DNA from: Tatumella citrea
Lineage (GTDB): Bacteria; Pseudomonadota; Gammaproteobacteria; Enterobacterales; Enterobacteriaceae
Direction: 5' to 3'
Assembly: GCF_002163585.1 (NCBI RefSeq)
Contig: NZ_CP015579.1
Coordinates: forward strand, 3,410,001-3,474,000
DNA: 64,000 nucleotides
Shown here: positions 31,356 to 43,456 of the stretch, one piece after another
Layout: every line of letters starts with the position of its first letter
How positions within the stretch are numbered: the stretch's first letter is position 1
Translations under genes and position numbers: made by a program
The notes under the pieces: model-generated
Seen by the model: only the letters and a program-made list of their open reading frames with translations
What the model was told of the DNA's origin: nothing
Databases searched by the model: none

Positions 31356-31847
31356 TTAGCCGATGGTGCGTTCGCCACGGGAAAGCCCGATGACTCCGGA
31401 ACGAACCACTTCGACAATGTCTGTCACTCCGCGCAGTGTATTCAGGAATGCGTCCAGTTTGTCACTGGTTCCCGCCAGCTGTACGGTGTACAGAGAGGCG
31501 CTCACGTCAACAATCTGTCCGCGGAAAATATCAGAACAGCGTTTAACTTCATCACGCTGAGCGCCTTCCGCCTGAATTTTAACCAGCATAATTTCGCGTT
31601 CTACGCAGGCAGCCTGGCCCAATTCACTCACCCGTAATACGTCTACCAGTTTGTGTAACTGCTTCTCGATTTGCTCCAGAACTTTGGCATCACCTACAGT
31701 CTGAATTGTCATCCTGGATAAAGTAGGATCATCAGTCGGTGCTACCGCCAGGCTCTCGATATTATAGCCACGTTGTGAAAACAGTCCGATAACGCGCGAT
31801 AATGCTCCGGATTCATTCTCAAGTAATACAGATAAAATACGGCGCAT
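31356..31847 (-). CDS. ilvH: Acetolactate synthase III regulatory subunit IlvH
   Basis: IlvH is the valine-sensing ACT-domain subunit of acetohydroxyacid synthase III. The 163-aa product (E. coli length) opens [29 protein letters not shown], the ACT domain with the effector-binding residues, followed by the C-terminal regulatory domain ([14 protein letters not shown]). Its start lies at the last base of ilvI, so the two subunits are translationally coupled. Confidence 0.97.
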   Translation of the reverse strand: MRRILSVLLENESGALSRVIGLFSQRGYNIESLAVAPTDDPTLSRMTIQTVGDAKVLEQIEKQLHKLVDVLRVSELGQAACVEREIMLVKIQAEGAQRDEVKRCSDIFRGQIVDVSASLYTVQLAGTSDKLDAFLNTLRGVTDIVEVVRSGVIGLSRGERTIG

Positions 31848-33568
31848 TATTCAGTCCTCTCGGTTTTGCTTAACCACATTTCATTCATACCGCCACCACG
31901 AATCAGCATCGGGTAAACGTGCTCACTGCCATCGACATGCACATCAACAAATACCAGACGGCCACCGGCAACAATTTTCAGAGCTTCACTCAGCTTTTCA
32001 TCCAGCTCAGCCGGATTACTGATGGTCATTCCGACATGGCCATAAGCTTCTGCAAGCCGGACAAAATCGGGTAATGACTGCATATAGGATTGTGAGTGGC
32101 GACCAGAATAGATCATATCCTGCCATTGCTTCACCATCCCCAGATAACCGTTATTCAGGTTCAGAATTAACACTGGCAATTCATACTGCAATGCCGTCGA
32201 TAATTCCTGAATATTCATCTGGATACTGCCGTCGCCTGTTACGCAGACAACCGTGGCATCCGGCACCGCCATTTTCACGCCTAACGCAGCAGGCAGACCA
32301 AAGCCCATCGTGCCCAGACCACCAGAGTTAATCCAGCGACGCGGCTGATTAAAGCGATAGTGTAACGCTGCAAACATCTGGTGCTGACCGACATCAGAGG
32401 TCACGTAAGCATCGCCGTTTGTCAGACGCCAGATGGCATCAATAGCGGCCTGAGGTTTAATGGTCTCACCTTCGGTATCAAAAGCGAGGCAGTGACGGGC
32501 ACGCCAGCCTTCAATCTGTTGCCACCAGTCACTGTGATCTTCGGCAGTTTTCTCACCGGCGTTCAACAGTTCCAGCATCTGCTGTAATACCTGCCCTGCA
32601 TCACCAACAACAGGAATATCCGCAGCAACGGTTTTGGAGATGGATGTCGGGTCGATATCGATATGGATTACCGTGGCATCCGGACAATATTTTGCCAGGT
32701 TATTGGTAGTACGGTCATCAAAACGCACACCTATCGCAAAGATAACATCAGCATTATGCATCGTCATATTGGCTTCATAGGTTCCGTGCATACCCAGCAT
32801 ACCGACACTTTGCTGATGTGTACCAGGGAAAGCACCCAGGCCCATCAGAGTCGTGGTCACCGGAATATTCAGGGTTTCTGCCAGTGTAATCAGCGCCTGT
32901 TCGCAGCCGGAAGTAATCACCCCGCCACCGGCATAAATCACTGGCTGTTTCGCCGCCCGCAACACCTGCAAAGCCCGCTTAATCTGGCCACGGTGGCCCT
33001 GGGTCGTTGGGTTATAAGAACGCAGGGATACCTGTTCCGGCCAGTAATAGGGCAGTTTTACTGCCGGGTTCAGAATATCTTTTGGCAGATCGATCACTAC
33101 CGGCCCCGGACGCCCGGACGATGCCAGCCAGAAGGCTTTCTTTATAATGGCAGGAATATCTTCGGTGCGTTTTACCAGAAAACTGTGTTTAACCACGGGG
33201 CGGGATATTCCCACCATGTCACATTCCTGAAAAGCATCACTACCAATGAGCGAGGAAGCTACCTGCCCCGAAAGAACAACCATCGGAATTGAATCCATAT
33301 AGGCCGTCGCAATACCGGTAATGGCGTTAGTTGCTCCCGGCCCGGAAGTCACCAGTACCACGCCGGTTTCCCCGGTGGCGCGGGCCAGGCCGTCAGCCAT
33401 GTGCACAGCAGCCTGTTCATGACGAACAAGGATATGGTCAATCCCGCCAACGGTTTGCAGTGCATCATAAATATCCAGCACTGCCCCCCCGGGGTAACCA
33501 AAAACCTGTTTTATGCCCTGGTCAATCAACGATCGAACGACCATCTCGGCTCCTGACAACATCTCCAT
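31847..33568 (-). CDS. ilvI: Acetolactate synthase III catalytic subunit IlvI
   Basis: IlvI is the TPP- and FAD-dependent large subunit that condenses pyruvate with pyruvate or 2-oxobutyrate, the first common step to valine, leucine and isoleucine. The start ATG 33568-33566 has GGAGG upstream and gives 573 aa beginning [18 protein letters not shown], as in E. coli; upstream codons in frame have no support. Visible features are [10 protein letters not shown], the catalytic Glu in [10 protein letters not shown] (about 47-56), [13 protein letters not shown], and the TPP motif [12 protein letters not shown]...NLNN (about 430-460). Confidence 0.96.
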   Translation of the reverse strand: MEMLSGAEMVVRSLIDQGIKQVFGYPGGAVLDIYDALQTVGGIDHILVRHEQAAVHMADGLARATGETGVVLVTSGPGATNAITGIATAYMDSIPMVVLSGQVASSLIGSDAFQECDMVGISRPVVKHSFLVKRTEDIPAIIKKAFWLASSGRPGPVVIDLPKDILNPAVKLPYYWPEQVSLRSYNPTTQGHRGQIKRALQVLRAAKQPVIYAGGGVITSGCEQALITLAETLNIPVTTTLMGLGAFPGTHQQSVGMLGMHGTYEANMTMHNADVIFAIGVRFDDRTTNNLAKYCPDATVIHIDIDPTSISKTVAADIPVVGDAGQVLQQMLELLNAGEKTAEDHSDWWQQIEGWRARHCLAFDTEGETIKPQAAIDAIWRLTNGDAYVTSDVGQHQMFAALHYRFNQPRRWINSGGLGTMGFGLPAALGVKMAVPDATVVCVTGDGSIQMNIQELSTALQYELPVLILNLNNGYLGMVKQWQDMIYSGRHSQSYMQSLPDFVRLAEAYGHVGMTISNPAELDEKLSEALKIVAGGRLVFVDVHVDGSEHVYPMLIRGGGMNEMWLSKTERTE

Positions 33569-34233
33569 TTTTGCCTCCAGGCGATAACTGAATTCACGGA
33601 CACGCACGACTGACAAACGATAGCCTTCCGTTAATGACATTCTGCAATGAAGATCAAAAGCTTATACCTTGAGTAAGGTGCTGGAATCATCTCTTCATTG
33701 AGTGTATACAGGGAAAGACAGCATTTATTATCTGCATTTCATTCGGCTAACATAACCGCAGAAATGTTGTCAGGCAAACCCCTGTCTGTTTAAGGGAGAT
33801 AAATATTTAATAAAAGTTACTGCGATCACGAACAACCGGTCCTGAATAAAACTACTGCCACGTTTTTTCGTAGTTTAATATTCTGACTTTATGATTACCC
33901 ACAGATAATAATGAAATTTAACTATTTTATTTCTGCCATAAACTCAGAACCCTGTTCCGGATATCTTTGCAGTGATAACGTTATTCTCTGAAAAATAATC
34001 GCCTTGCAAAATATTTCACTGGAACCCTTCATCTGCACCAAAGCATTCACCCTTAATCACCAGACATAAAGTGACTTTATTTCAGCATGTTATGATTCAA
34101 TCTTCGTAAACAAACTCAACAACCGCACCACCTCCGCATACCGATAACACACTCTTACGACAGATATCTTGCTGAGCTGATGAATGCAGAATAATCCTCT
34201 GTTGCCCCCCGCAGAATAGCCACTGACTTTAAG
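33569..34233. other. Long AT-rich non-coding region between ilvI and the leu promoter; leuO absent
   Basis: About 665 bp contain no open frame with coding character on either strand. In E. coli this interval carries leuO, a LysR-type regulator of about 314 aa; no trace of its helix-turn-helix or effector domain was found in the translations. The minus-strand side must hold the ilvIH promoter, which in E. coli depends on Lrp bound to several AT-rich sites; the base composition here would suit that, but no site could be assigned. Confidence 0.6.
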
Positions 34234-34262
34234 TTGACATCAGCCACAGATTCCAGTACCAA
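34234..34262 (+). promoter_or_regulatory. Promoter of the leuLABCD operon
   Basis: A perfect TTGACA (34234-34239), preceded by G and followed by TC, is separated by 17 bases from TACCAA (34257-34262). The surrounding bases (GTTGACATC at the -35 and TTCCAGTA before the -10) resemble the E. coli leu promoter as I remember it. Transcription would begin about 25-30 bases before leuL. Confidence 0.65.
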
Positions 34263-34296
34263 TATAGGCATACTTTATTTTCCAGGGTCTGAACCA

Positions 34297-34380
34297 ATGA
34301 TTCGTTTTATCCGCCTATCAGGACTACTCCTTCTCGCATTAAATGTGCGCGGTAGTTTTGTGGGCGGAATCAAAAAATGA
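34297..34380 (+). CDS. leuL: Leucine operon leader peptide LeuL
   Basis: This 27-codon frame (MIRFIRLSGLLLLALNVRGS...) is the leuL attenuation peptide. Codons 10-13 are four consecutive leucine codons (CTA CTC CTT CTC), with further leucine at 7 (CTA) and 15 (TTA), so ribosome stalling would report on charged leucine tRNA. It lies between the leu promoter and a terminator hairpin, 90 bases before leuA, as in E. coli. The C-terminal half differs from E. coli and ends GGIKK. It mixes several leucine codon types, unlike a run of one rare codon. Confidence 0.9.
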   Translation: MIRFIRLSGLLLLALNVRGSFVGGIKK

Positions 34381-34400
34381 TTCGGGCCTGAAAACAGAAA

Positions 34401-34427
34401 AACCCGCGCCGCAGCGCGGGTTTTTTT
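34401..34427 (+). terminator. leu operon attenuator
   Basis: AACCCGCGC (34401-34409) pairs with GCGCGGG plus TT (34414-34422) around CGCA, followed by a run of seven T (34421-34427). It is placed 20 bases after the leuL stop and ahead of leuA, which makes it the attenuation terminator of the operon. Confidence 0.93.
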
Positions 34428-34470
34428 ATGCCCGCAGACTGGTGCCATAAAACACACAAGGAATTTACTG

Positions 34471-37130
<2,660 letters not shown>

Positions 37131-37133
37131 AAA

Positions 37134-38534
37134 ATGAGCAAAACTTTATACCAGAAGTTATTTGATGCACATGTCGTCTATGAAGCAGAAAACGAAACCC
37201 CGTTACTGTATATCGATCGCCACTTAGTTCATGAAGTGACCTCACCGCAGGCATTTGATGGCTTACGCGCTCATGGCCGCCGTTTACGGCAGCCATCCAA
37301 AACCTTCGCCACCATGGACCATAACGTGTCTACCCAGACCCGTGATATTAATGCGTCCGGTGAGATGGCCCGTATTCAGATGCAGGAACTGATTAAAAAC
37401 TGCGAAGAATTCGGCGTACAGCTGTATGACCTGAACCACCCTTACCAGGGTATCGTGCATGTTATCGGTCCTGAGCAGGGAATGACCCTGCCTGGCATGA
37501 CCATCGTCTGCGGAGATTCACATACCGCTACTCATGGTGCCTTTGGTTCACTGGCGTTTGGTATTGGTACTTCAGAAGTTGAACATGTCATGGCAACCCA
37601 GACCCTGAAACAGGGTCGTGCGAAAACCATGAAAATTGAAGTCACCGGTGAAGCTGCCGTGGGAATTACCGCGAAAGATATCGTGCTGGCGGTGATCGGT
37701 AAAACCGGTAGTGCCGGTGGTACCGGACATGTGGTGGAATTCTGCGGCCCGGCCATCGAAGCGCTGAGCATGGAAGGCCGTATGACCCTGTGCAATATGG
37801 CGATTGAAATGGGTGCTAAAGCCGGACTGGTTGCTCCGGACGAAACCACTTTTAATTACCTGAAAGGCCGTCAGTTCTCTCCTACCGGCGAACAGTGGGA
37901 CGAGGCTGTAACTTACTGGAAAAGTCTGAAATCTGACAGCGACGCGGTTTTTGATACCATCGTTACTCTGGATGCTGCTGATATTGCACCACAGGTAACC
38001 TGGGGAACTAACCCTGGTCAGGTTATTGCAATTAATCAGGCCATTCCGGCCCCTGAATCTTTCAGCGATCCGGTTGAACGTGCCTCAGCAGCAAAAGCAC
38101 TGGCCTATATGGGACTGGATGCCGGCGTTAAACTGACCGATGTCGCCATTGATAAAGTGTTTATCGGTTCCTGTACCAATTCACGTATCGAAGATTTACG
38201 TGCCGCAGCAGCCATTGCCAAGGGCCGTAAAGTTGCCCCGGGAATCGTGGCAATGGTAGTACCGGGTTCAGGTCCGGTAAAAGCCCAGGCAGAGGAAGAA
38301 GGTTTAGATAAAATCTTTACCGATGCAGGTTTCGAATGGCGCCTGCCTGGTTGCTCAATGTGTCTGGCAATGAACAACGATCGGCTGAATGCCGGTGAAC
38401 GTTGTGCCTCCACCAGCAACCGTAACTTCGAAGGCCGTCAGGGCCGTGGCGGGCGTACTCATCTGGTCAGCCCGGCGATGGCCGCTGCTGCAGCTGTGAT
38501 GGGCCGTTTTGCCGACATCCGTGAACTGAACTAA
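37134..38534 (+). CDS. leuC: 3-isopropylmalate dehydratase large subunit LeuC
   Basis: LeuC carries the [4Fe-4S] cluster of isopropylmalate isomerase. The 466-aa protein has the aconitase-family signature [14 protein letters not shown] (about 125-138) and the cluster cysteines: one in [13 protein letters not shown] near 347 and two in [10 protein letters not shown] near 407-410. Length equals E. coli. It is followed by leuD after ten bases with AAGGAG between. Confidence 0.97.
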   Translation: MSKTLYQKLFDAHVVYEAENETPLLYIDRHLVHEVTSPQAFDGLRAHGRRLRQPSKTFATMDHNVSTQTRDINASGEMARIQMQELIKNCEEFGVQLYDLNHPYQGIVHVIGPEQGMTLPGMTIVCGDSHTATHGAFGSLAFGIGTSEVEHVMATQTLKQGRAKTMKIEVTGEAAVGITAKDIVLAVIGKTGSAGGTGHVVEFCGPAIEALSMEGRMTLCNMAIEMGAKAGLVAPDETTFNYLKGRQFSPTGEQWDEAVTYWKSLKSDSDAVFDTIVTLDAADIAPQVTWGTNPGQVIAINQAIPAPESFSDPVERASAAKALAYMGLDAGVKLTDVAIDKVFIGSCTNSRIEDLRAAAAIAKGRKVAPGIVAMVVPGSGPVKAQAEEEGLDKIFTDAGFEWRLPGCSMCLAMNNDRLNAGERCASTSNRNFEGRQGRGGRTHLVSPAMAAAAAVMGRFADIRELN

Positions 38535-38544
38535 GGAGCTTCTG

Positions 38545-39150
38545 ATGGCCACTAAATTTACCCAACATACCGGGATTGTTGCGCCGCTGGATGCAGCCAA
38601 TGTCGATACTGATGCAATTATTCCAAAGCAATTCTTGCAGAAAGTAACCCGTACCGGATTCGGTCAGCACTTATTTAATGACTGGCGTTTTCTGGACGAT
38701 GCAGGGAAAATCCCTAATCCTGAATTTGTACTGAACAAACCCGTGTTCAAAGGTGCCAGTATTCTTCTGGCACGGGAAAACTTCGGTTGTGGTTCATCAC
38801 GTGAGCATGCTCCGTGGGCTCTGACTGATTTTGGATTCCGTACCGTTATCGCCCCAAGCTTCGCTGACATTTTTTATGGAAACAGCTTCAACAACCAGCT
38901 GTTGCCGGTAAAACTGAAAGAAGAAGAAGTGGATGAGTTGTTCCGTCTGGTCGCAGAACAACCGGGGATCGAATTCCTGGTTGATCTTGAAAAACTGGAA
39001 GTAGTCGCAGGTGATAAACACTATCCGTTTACCCTGGACAGTTTCCGCCGCCATTGCATGCTTAACGGTCTGGACAGTATTGGCCTGACGTTACAGCACG
39101 AAGCGGCTATTTCGGCCTACGAAACCCGCCAGCCGGTGTTTCTGCGTTAA
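38545..39150 (+). CDS. leuD: 3-isopropylmalate dehydratase small subunit LeuD
   Basis: LeuD is the swivel-domain partner of LeuC. The 201-aa product begins with the family's [25 protein letters not shown] and has the [13 protein letters not shown] loop (about 75-87) that contacts substrate. Length equals E. coli. It ends the operon about 30 bases before a terminator. Confidence 0.97.
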   Translation: MATKFTQHTGIVAPLDAANVDTDAIIPKQFLQKVTRTGFGQHLFNDWRFLDDAGKIPNPEFVLNKPVFKGASILLARENFGCGSSREHAPWALTDFGFRTVIAPSFADIFYGNSFNNQLLPVKLKEEEVDELFRLVAEQPGIEFLVDLEKLEVVAGDKHYPFTLDSFRRHCMLNGLDSIGLTLQHEAAISAYETRQPVFLR

Positions 39151-39181
39151 GCCGCAGCTGAGTCACTGTTTTTAGCCGATA

Positions 39182-39208
39182 CCCCCTCTTTTGAGGGGGT
39201 TTTCGTTT
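39182..39208 (+). terminator. Rho-independent terminator after leuD
   Basis: CCCCCTC (39182-39188) and GAGGGGG (39193-39199) form a 7-bp GC-rich stem with a TTTT loop, followed by TTTTCGTTT. It ends leuLABCD against convergent setA. Confidence 0.9.
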
Positions 39209-39216
39209 CCGGCCTG

Positions 39217-40416
39217 TTATGCCGACTCTTTCACCCGCCAGGTCAGCAGTAGTGACACCAGTATCAATCCTGAGGCCAGCCAGTAAATTGCCTCATGCCC
39301 CCACCAGTCACTGACACTCCCCTGTAATAATCCGGCAAAAATCATCCCGGTAGAGACAGAGTTAGTAAACATAGTGGTCGCAACACCAGCCCGGCCAGGC
39401 ATCAGATCCTGGAACCACAGCATAACCAGTCCGGCCACAATACCAATAAATATGGCATTCAACAGTTGCAGCATCAGCATACTGTGGAACGAATGAAACA
39501 ACAGCATCCCCGGGTAAAACAGCACCCCTGCAAATACTGCGGCCAGCACCAGTGGGCGTTTACCAATTCGTTTCGCCATCAACCCCGCCAGCAGCATCAC
39601 AGGAATTTCCAGACCCGCCGCAGTTCCCATAAAGATCCCCGCGACCTTCTCCTGCATCCCCAACGTACTACTGATATAGAGTGGCATATCAATGATGTAC
39701 ATAATGTTGCAGGTCCACATCAGCACCGACGCAATAAATAAGCGGCGTACTCCAGGTATTTTCCAGCCAGAGACAGTACTGCGGGCAATATTTGCCTCCG
39801 GAAAAATCTTCGGTACCGAAGGCAGGCTAAGCCGGATAAAAAACAATGCCACCAGAAACAACGACGCGGCCACCAGATAAAGGGTCATAAACCCCCAGTT
39901 CAGCGCCAGTGCAAACGAAAGCGGAGGGCCTATCACCCAGGCCAGCGACATCTGGGCCCGCATTAGTGAGCTGAACATCACGACTTCCCGCGAGGTATAG
40001 TCGGCATATTCCCTTGCCAGTGCAAAAATCTGTGGCATTACCACGGTTGAAAAAGCCGACAGCAATAATCCCAGACTAATCAGCAGCCAGTAGCTGCGGG
40101 TAAAAGCAAACACAATGGCATTGCCAATCGCCATCATGCAGCAAAGCATCAGTAAATTACGGCGATCTCCTTTCTTATCCGATCGCTTAGCTAGCAAAAA
40201 GCTGACCAGAATCCCGGTTATGGCATTCACGGTAAAAAACAGCCCGACTTTAAAGGGCTCAGCATGCAGTTCCTTACTGAGAAACAGGCTAAGTGTCGGT
40301 GCCTGCAACGCGCCGGCAATACTGACGATAAAGGTCACCAGCATAAAAAATACAAATATGGTGTTGCCTTTTGCTGGCTGAGGCTCAGGGGTTTGCATAG
40401 AAAAATACATCCGCAT
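39217..40416 (-). CDS. setA: Sugar efflux transporter SetA (major facilitator family)
   Basis: SetA exports glucose analogues and lactose-type sugars, and in E. coli helps relieve sugar-phosphate stress together with SgrS. The protein has about twelve membrane segments and SET-family stretches such as IAGALQAPTLSLFLS (from residue 33), LAKRSDKKGDRR (the cytoplasmic MFS loop), ALAREYADYTSREVVMFSSLMRAQ and TAAGLEIPVMLLAG. Starts are uncertain: ATG 40416 is given, but ATG 40398 would yield 393 aa, nearer to E. coli, and neither has a strong ribosome binding site. Its position next to sgrR favours setA over setB or setC. Confidence 0.87.
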   Translation of the reverse strand: MRMYFSMQTPEPQPAKGNTIFVFFMLVTFIVSIAGALQAPTLSLFLSKELHAEPFKVGLFFTVNAITGILVSFLLAKRSDKKGDRRNLLMLCCMMAIGNAIVFAFTRSYWLLISLGLLLSAFSTVVMPQIFALAREYADYTSREVVMFSSLMRAQMSLAWVIGPPLSFALALNWGFMTLYLVAASLFLVALFFIRLSLPSVPKIFPEANIARSTVSGWKIPGVRRLFIASVLMWTCNIMYIIDMPLYISSTLGMQEKVAGIFMGTAAGLEIPVMLLAGLMAKRIGKRPLVLAAVFAGVLFYPGMLLFHSFHSMLMLQLLNAIFIGIVAGLVMLWFQDLMPGRAGVATTMFTNSVSTGMIFAGLLQGSVSDWWGHEAIYWLASGLILVSLLLTWRVKESA

Positions 40417-40454
40417 CAAAATGTGACGATAGAAAGATCATATAACAAATAGGG

Positions 40455-40585
40455 AAAAGCCGGCAGACATTGTCTGCCGGCAGAGCAATTAACACCCGAA
40501 ATGTCGCAAATTTTTTTGAGAAAGATGAACAAAAGACGGGGAGCACAAAACCGGCATCGCAGACTTCCGTTCACCTGAAGTCTGC
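40455..40585 (-). ncRNA. Candidate SgrS-position small RNA
   Basis: Between divergent sgrR and setA, where E. coli encodes sgrS, the minus strand holds TATATT (40595-40590) as a -10, a 9-bp hairpin GCAGACTTC/GAAGTCTGC (40559-40567 with 40577-40585), an A/T-rich middle, and a 10-bp stem GCCGGCAGAC/GTCTGCCGGC (40459-40481) with four T. That predicts an RNA of about 130 nt ending before setA. The -35 is poor, as expected if SgrR must activate it. The exact ptsG-pairing core of E. coli SgrS is not recognisable, and no sgrT reading frame is seen. It is an inference from position and structure. Confidence 0.45.
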
Positions 40586-40638
40586 TCTTAATATAAGGAA
40601 ATTAATATTGAGCAGTTTAAAAAAAGAGTTCCTCTTTT

Positions 40639-42300
40639 ATGACAACCAAACGACTGAAAGAGCAATTTATCCGTCTGTGGGAACTGAGCCACGGTGAGGA
40701 CCAGCAAACCACTCTGGCACAGCTGGCAGAACAACTGCATTGTTCTGCCAGGCATATCCGTAACCTGCTAAATCGTATGCAACAGCAGCAATGGCTGCGC
40801 TGGGAAAGCCACTCCGGCAGAGGAAAACGCTCCGGGCTGTACTTTCAGATAACCGCAGGTGAACTCCGTCAACAACAAGCCGAAGCACTTCTGGAACAAG
40901 ACCAGACTGAACAGTTACTACAACTAACAGGAGATCAGTCACGGGTACGGCAAATGATACTGGCAAGGCTCGGCCGCAGCTTTCGCCAGGGGCGACATAT
41001 TCTGCGGGTACCCTACTACCGGCCATTGCTCAGTTTACTCCCGGGCTCACCGCTACGGCGCAGTGAAACTCACATTGCCCGGCAAATATTTAATGGTCTG
41101 GTACGGGTTGATGAGCTTTCCGGCGAAACCGGTCCCGATATTGCCCATCACTGGCAACAGCTCTCACCATTGCACTGGCGATTTTATATTCGCCCTGCGG
41201 TTCACTTTCATCATGGTCGTGAACTGCAGGTCACCGATATTATTAGTAGTCTGCAGCGCTTAACCAACCATCCTTTGTTTTGTCATCTGGCAAGTATCGA
41301 CTCACCGGCGGCCTGGATTGTGGATATCCATCTGACTTCTGCTGATGAATGGCTGCCCTGGCTGCTTGGCAGCGTTGCTGCCCTGATACTGCCCGCAGAA
41401 TGGCAAACCATGCCCGACTTTGCCACTAAACCCAGCGGTACGGGCCCCTATTACGTGGTGGAAAACCAGAAAAGCCAGCTCCGTATAGAAGCGTTTGATG
41501 ACTACTTTGGTTATCGCCCACTGATTGACAATGTCACTATCTGGGTATTGCCGGAAATCAGTGAAGATCTTGTTTATCAGGGCCTGACATTACAGGGAAA
41601 TGAAAATCAGCAAACCACCGGAGAGAGCCGGCTGGAACAAGGTTGCTATTTTATGTTGTTCGATCAGCGTTCAGCGCTTGCTCGCCAGCCATCAATACGA
41701 CGCTGGCTGAGTAATTTGTTTAACCCGGACAATTTATTGCAACAGGCCGCCTCAACACACCAACGCTTCTGGTCTCCGGCGCGAGGGATGTTACCTGACT
41801 GGCAACACACCTGTTATGAGTCTCTGTCAGAAAAGCCGGACGGCCTTACTCATCTCACGCTCTGCTGGTACGGCTCACATATTGAACATCTGGCCATTGT
41901 GAAGATTGTGAGCCCACTACTCGCCCGTCATGGCATCCGGTTAATCAGTAAAGAAGTCAGCTACCAGCAATGGTTTAACGGTGATGCCAGTGCCGATCTC
42001 TGGCTGGGGAGTTGCAACTTCACCGCCCCGTTGGAGTGGTCGGTGTTTGCCCTGGTCTGTGAAATGCCGCTTTTTCATCACTGCCTGGGAGATGAACTCT
42101 CGCTGTCGTTACCATCCTGGCACCAGAAGGTACTCAATACAGAACAGTGGTACCAGCAATTACATCACCGCCATCTCCTGCTGCCACTGTTCCATCACTG
42201 GCTGACATTACAGGGACAACGAAGCATGCGTGGCATCCGGATGAATTCGCTGGGCTGGTTTGATTTTAAATCAGCCTGGTTTGTTCCACCGGAACTTTGA
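40639..42300 (+). CDS. sgrR: Sugar-phosphate stress regulator SgrR
   Basis: SgrR activates sgrS when glucose 6-phosphate-like compounds accumulate, and represses its own gene. The 553-aa protein has an N-terminal winged helix-turn-helix (about 24-47, TTLAQLAEQL...), the linker GRSFRQGRHILRVPYYRPL, then a large solute-binding-protein-like domain (from about 130) that ends MNSLGWFDFKSAWFVPPEL, as in E. coli. It is divergent from setA and lies directly upstream of the thiamin transport operon, the E. coli layout. Confidence 0.95.
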   Translation: MTTKRLKEQFIRLWELSHGEDQQTTLAQLAEQLHCSARHIRNLLNRMQQQQWLRWESHSGRGKRSGLYFQITAGELRQQQAEALLEQDQTEQLLQLTGDQSRVRQMILARLGRSFRQGRHILRVPYYRPLLSLLPGSPLRRSETHIARQIFNGLVRVDELSGETGPDIAHHWQQLSPLHWRFYIRPAVHFHHGRELQVTDIISSLQRLTNHPLFCHLASIDSPAAWIVDIHLTSADEWLPWLLGSVAALILPAEWQTMPDFATKPSGTGPYYVVENQKSQLRIEAFDDYFGYRPLIDNVTIWVLPEISEDLVYQGLTLQGNENQQTTGESRLEQGCYFMLFDQRSALARQPSIRRWLSNLFNPDNLLQQAASTHQRFWSPARGMLPDWQHTCYESLSEKPDGLTHLTLCWYGSHIEHLAIVKIVSPLLARHGIRLISKEVSYQQWFNGDASADLWLGSCNFTAPLEWSVFALVCEMPLFHHCLGDELSLSLPSWHQKVLNTEQWYQQLHHRHLLLPLFHHWLTLQGQRSMRGIRMNSLGWFDFKSAWFVPPEL

Positions 42301-42339
42301 TGCTTTCACCACGGCCGTGAATTGACTAGAATAAGCCGT

Positions 42340-42416
42340 TCTCAACGGGGTGCACATTGTTGCTGAGATATACCCGTAGAACCTGATCCGGTTAACACCG
42401 GCGTAGGGATTTGAGA
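42340..42416 (+). promoter_or_regulatory. TPP riboswitch (thi-box) of thiBPQ
   Basis: The conserved thi-box parts are present in order: GGGGTGC (42347-42353), GCTGAGAT (42362-42369), ACCCGT and GAACCTGATCCGG (from 42379), then GCGTAGGGA. TCTCAA (42340-42345) and TTGAGA (42411-42416) close the P1 stem. Binding of thiamin pyrophosphate should lower expression of the transporter genes that follow. Confidence 0.97.
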
Positions 42417-42432
42417 CTGACTCACTCAGATC

Positions 42433-42470
42433 CTTTGCGCACAAAAATTCCCGCCTCAAGGAGCGCAAAG
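42433..42470 (+). promoter_or_regulatory. Hairpin covering the thiB ribosome binding site (riboswitch expression platform)
   Basis: CTTTGCGC (42433-42440) is fully complementary to GCGCAAAG (42463-42470). The AAGGAG ribosome binding site (42458-42463) lies in the loop and edge, and the GTG start of thiB begins at the last base of the stem. This suggests control at the level of translation. No T-run is present, so it is not a terminator. Confidence 0.65.
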
Positions 42471-43456
42471 TGTTAAAAAAAGTTCTGCCTGTATTATTGC
42501 TGATATCTGCCCCGGTTCTGGCCGCCAAACCAGAACTGACCGTTTACACCTACGACTCTTTCTCGTCAGACTGGGGCCCGGGACCCGCCATTAAAAAAGC
42601 CTTTGAAACTAACTGCAACTGCACCCTGAAATATGTCTCCCTCGGTGATGGCGTTGCTCTGTTAAACCGCCTGAGAATGGAAGGGAAACACAGTAAAGCC
42701 GATGTCGTAGTCGGGCTGGACAACAATCTGTTGGATGCCGCGCAAAAAACCGGCCTGTTCGCACCTACACCAGTTGATTACAGCCATCTCACCGTACCAG
42801 GCGGCTGGAATAACACAACCTTTGTTCCTTATGACTACGGTTACTTTGCGTTCGTGTACAACAAAAAACTCCTGAAAAATCCCCCGACCAGCCTGAAACA
42901 ACTGGTCGAAAGCCCGGAGAAATGGCGGGTTATTTATGAAGATCCACGGACCAGTACTCCGGGACTTGGCCTACTGCTGTGGATGCAAAAAGTTTACGGC
43001 GACCAGGCTCCGGCTGCCTGGCAGAAACTGGCCGCCAAAACAGTGACCGTGACCCGTGGCTGGAGTGAAGCTTATAGTCTGTTCCTGAAAGGGGAAAGTG
43101 ATCTGGTTCTGAGCTACACCACCTCACCGGCCTATCATATTATTGAGGAGCATAATTCTGATTATGCCGCCGCCAACTTCCCGGAAGGTAACTATATGCA
43201 GGTGGAAGTGGCAGCCCGGCTGAAAGACAGCCCACACCCGGCGCTGGCAAAACAGTTTATGCAGTTTGTCACCAGCCCGGCCTTCCAGCAAACGCTGCCG
43301 ACCGGGAACTGGATGTATCCGGTCATAAAAACCACTTTGCCAGCGGGTTATCAGCAACTCACGGTTCCTAAAACTGCCCTGCAGTTTACACCTGAAGAAG
43401 TCGCTACTCACCGCGATGCATGGATTAGCGCATGGCAGAACGCAGTCAGCCACTGA
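42470..43456 (+). CDS. thiB: Thiamin-binding periplasmic protein ThiB (TbpA)
   Basis: ThiB captures thiamin, thiamin monophosphate and thiamin pyrophosphate in the periplasm for the ThiPQ transporter. The 328-aa protein starts at GTG 42470 (AAGGAG seven bases upstream), with a signal peptide MLKKVLPVLLLISAPVLAA cut near residue 19, then the mature start KPELTVYTYDSFSSDWGPG, the family hallmark. It follows the TPP riboswitch and overlaps thiP by 25 bases. Confidence 0.97.
   Translation: MLKKVLPVLLLISAPVLAAKPELTVYTYDSFSSDWGPGPAIKKAFETNCNCTLKYVSLGDGVALLNRLRMEGKHSKADVVVGLDNNLLDAAQKTGLFAPTPVDYSHLTVPGGWNNTTFVPYDYGYFAFVYNKKLLKNPPTSLKQLVESPEKWRVIYEDPRTSTPGLGLLLWMQKVYGDQAPAAWQKLAAKTVTVTRGWSEAYSLFLKGESDLVLSYTTSPAYHIIEEHNSDYAAANFPEGNYMQVEVAARLKDSPHPALAKQFMQFVTSPAFQQTLPTGNWMYPVIKTTLPAGYQQLTVPKTALQFTPEEVATHRDAWISAWQNAVSH

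Noticed and set aside
32663..33292. 209-codon open frame antisense to ilvI
   Set aside because: Entirely within the conserved acetolactate synthase gene, with no independent signals.
33569..33640. N-terminal extension of IlvI by 24 residues
   Set aside because: The frame is open but the ribosome binding site and similarity to E. coli both begin at ATG 33568.
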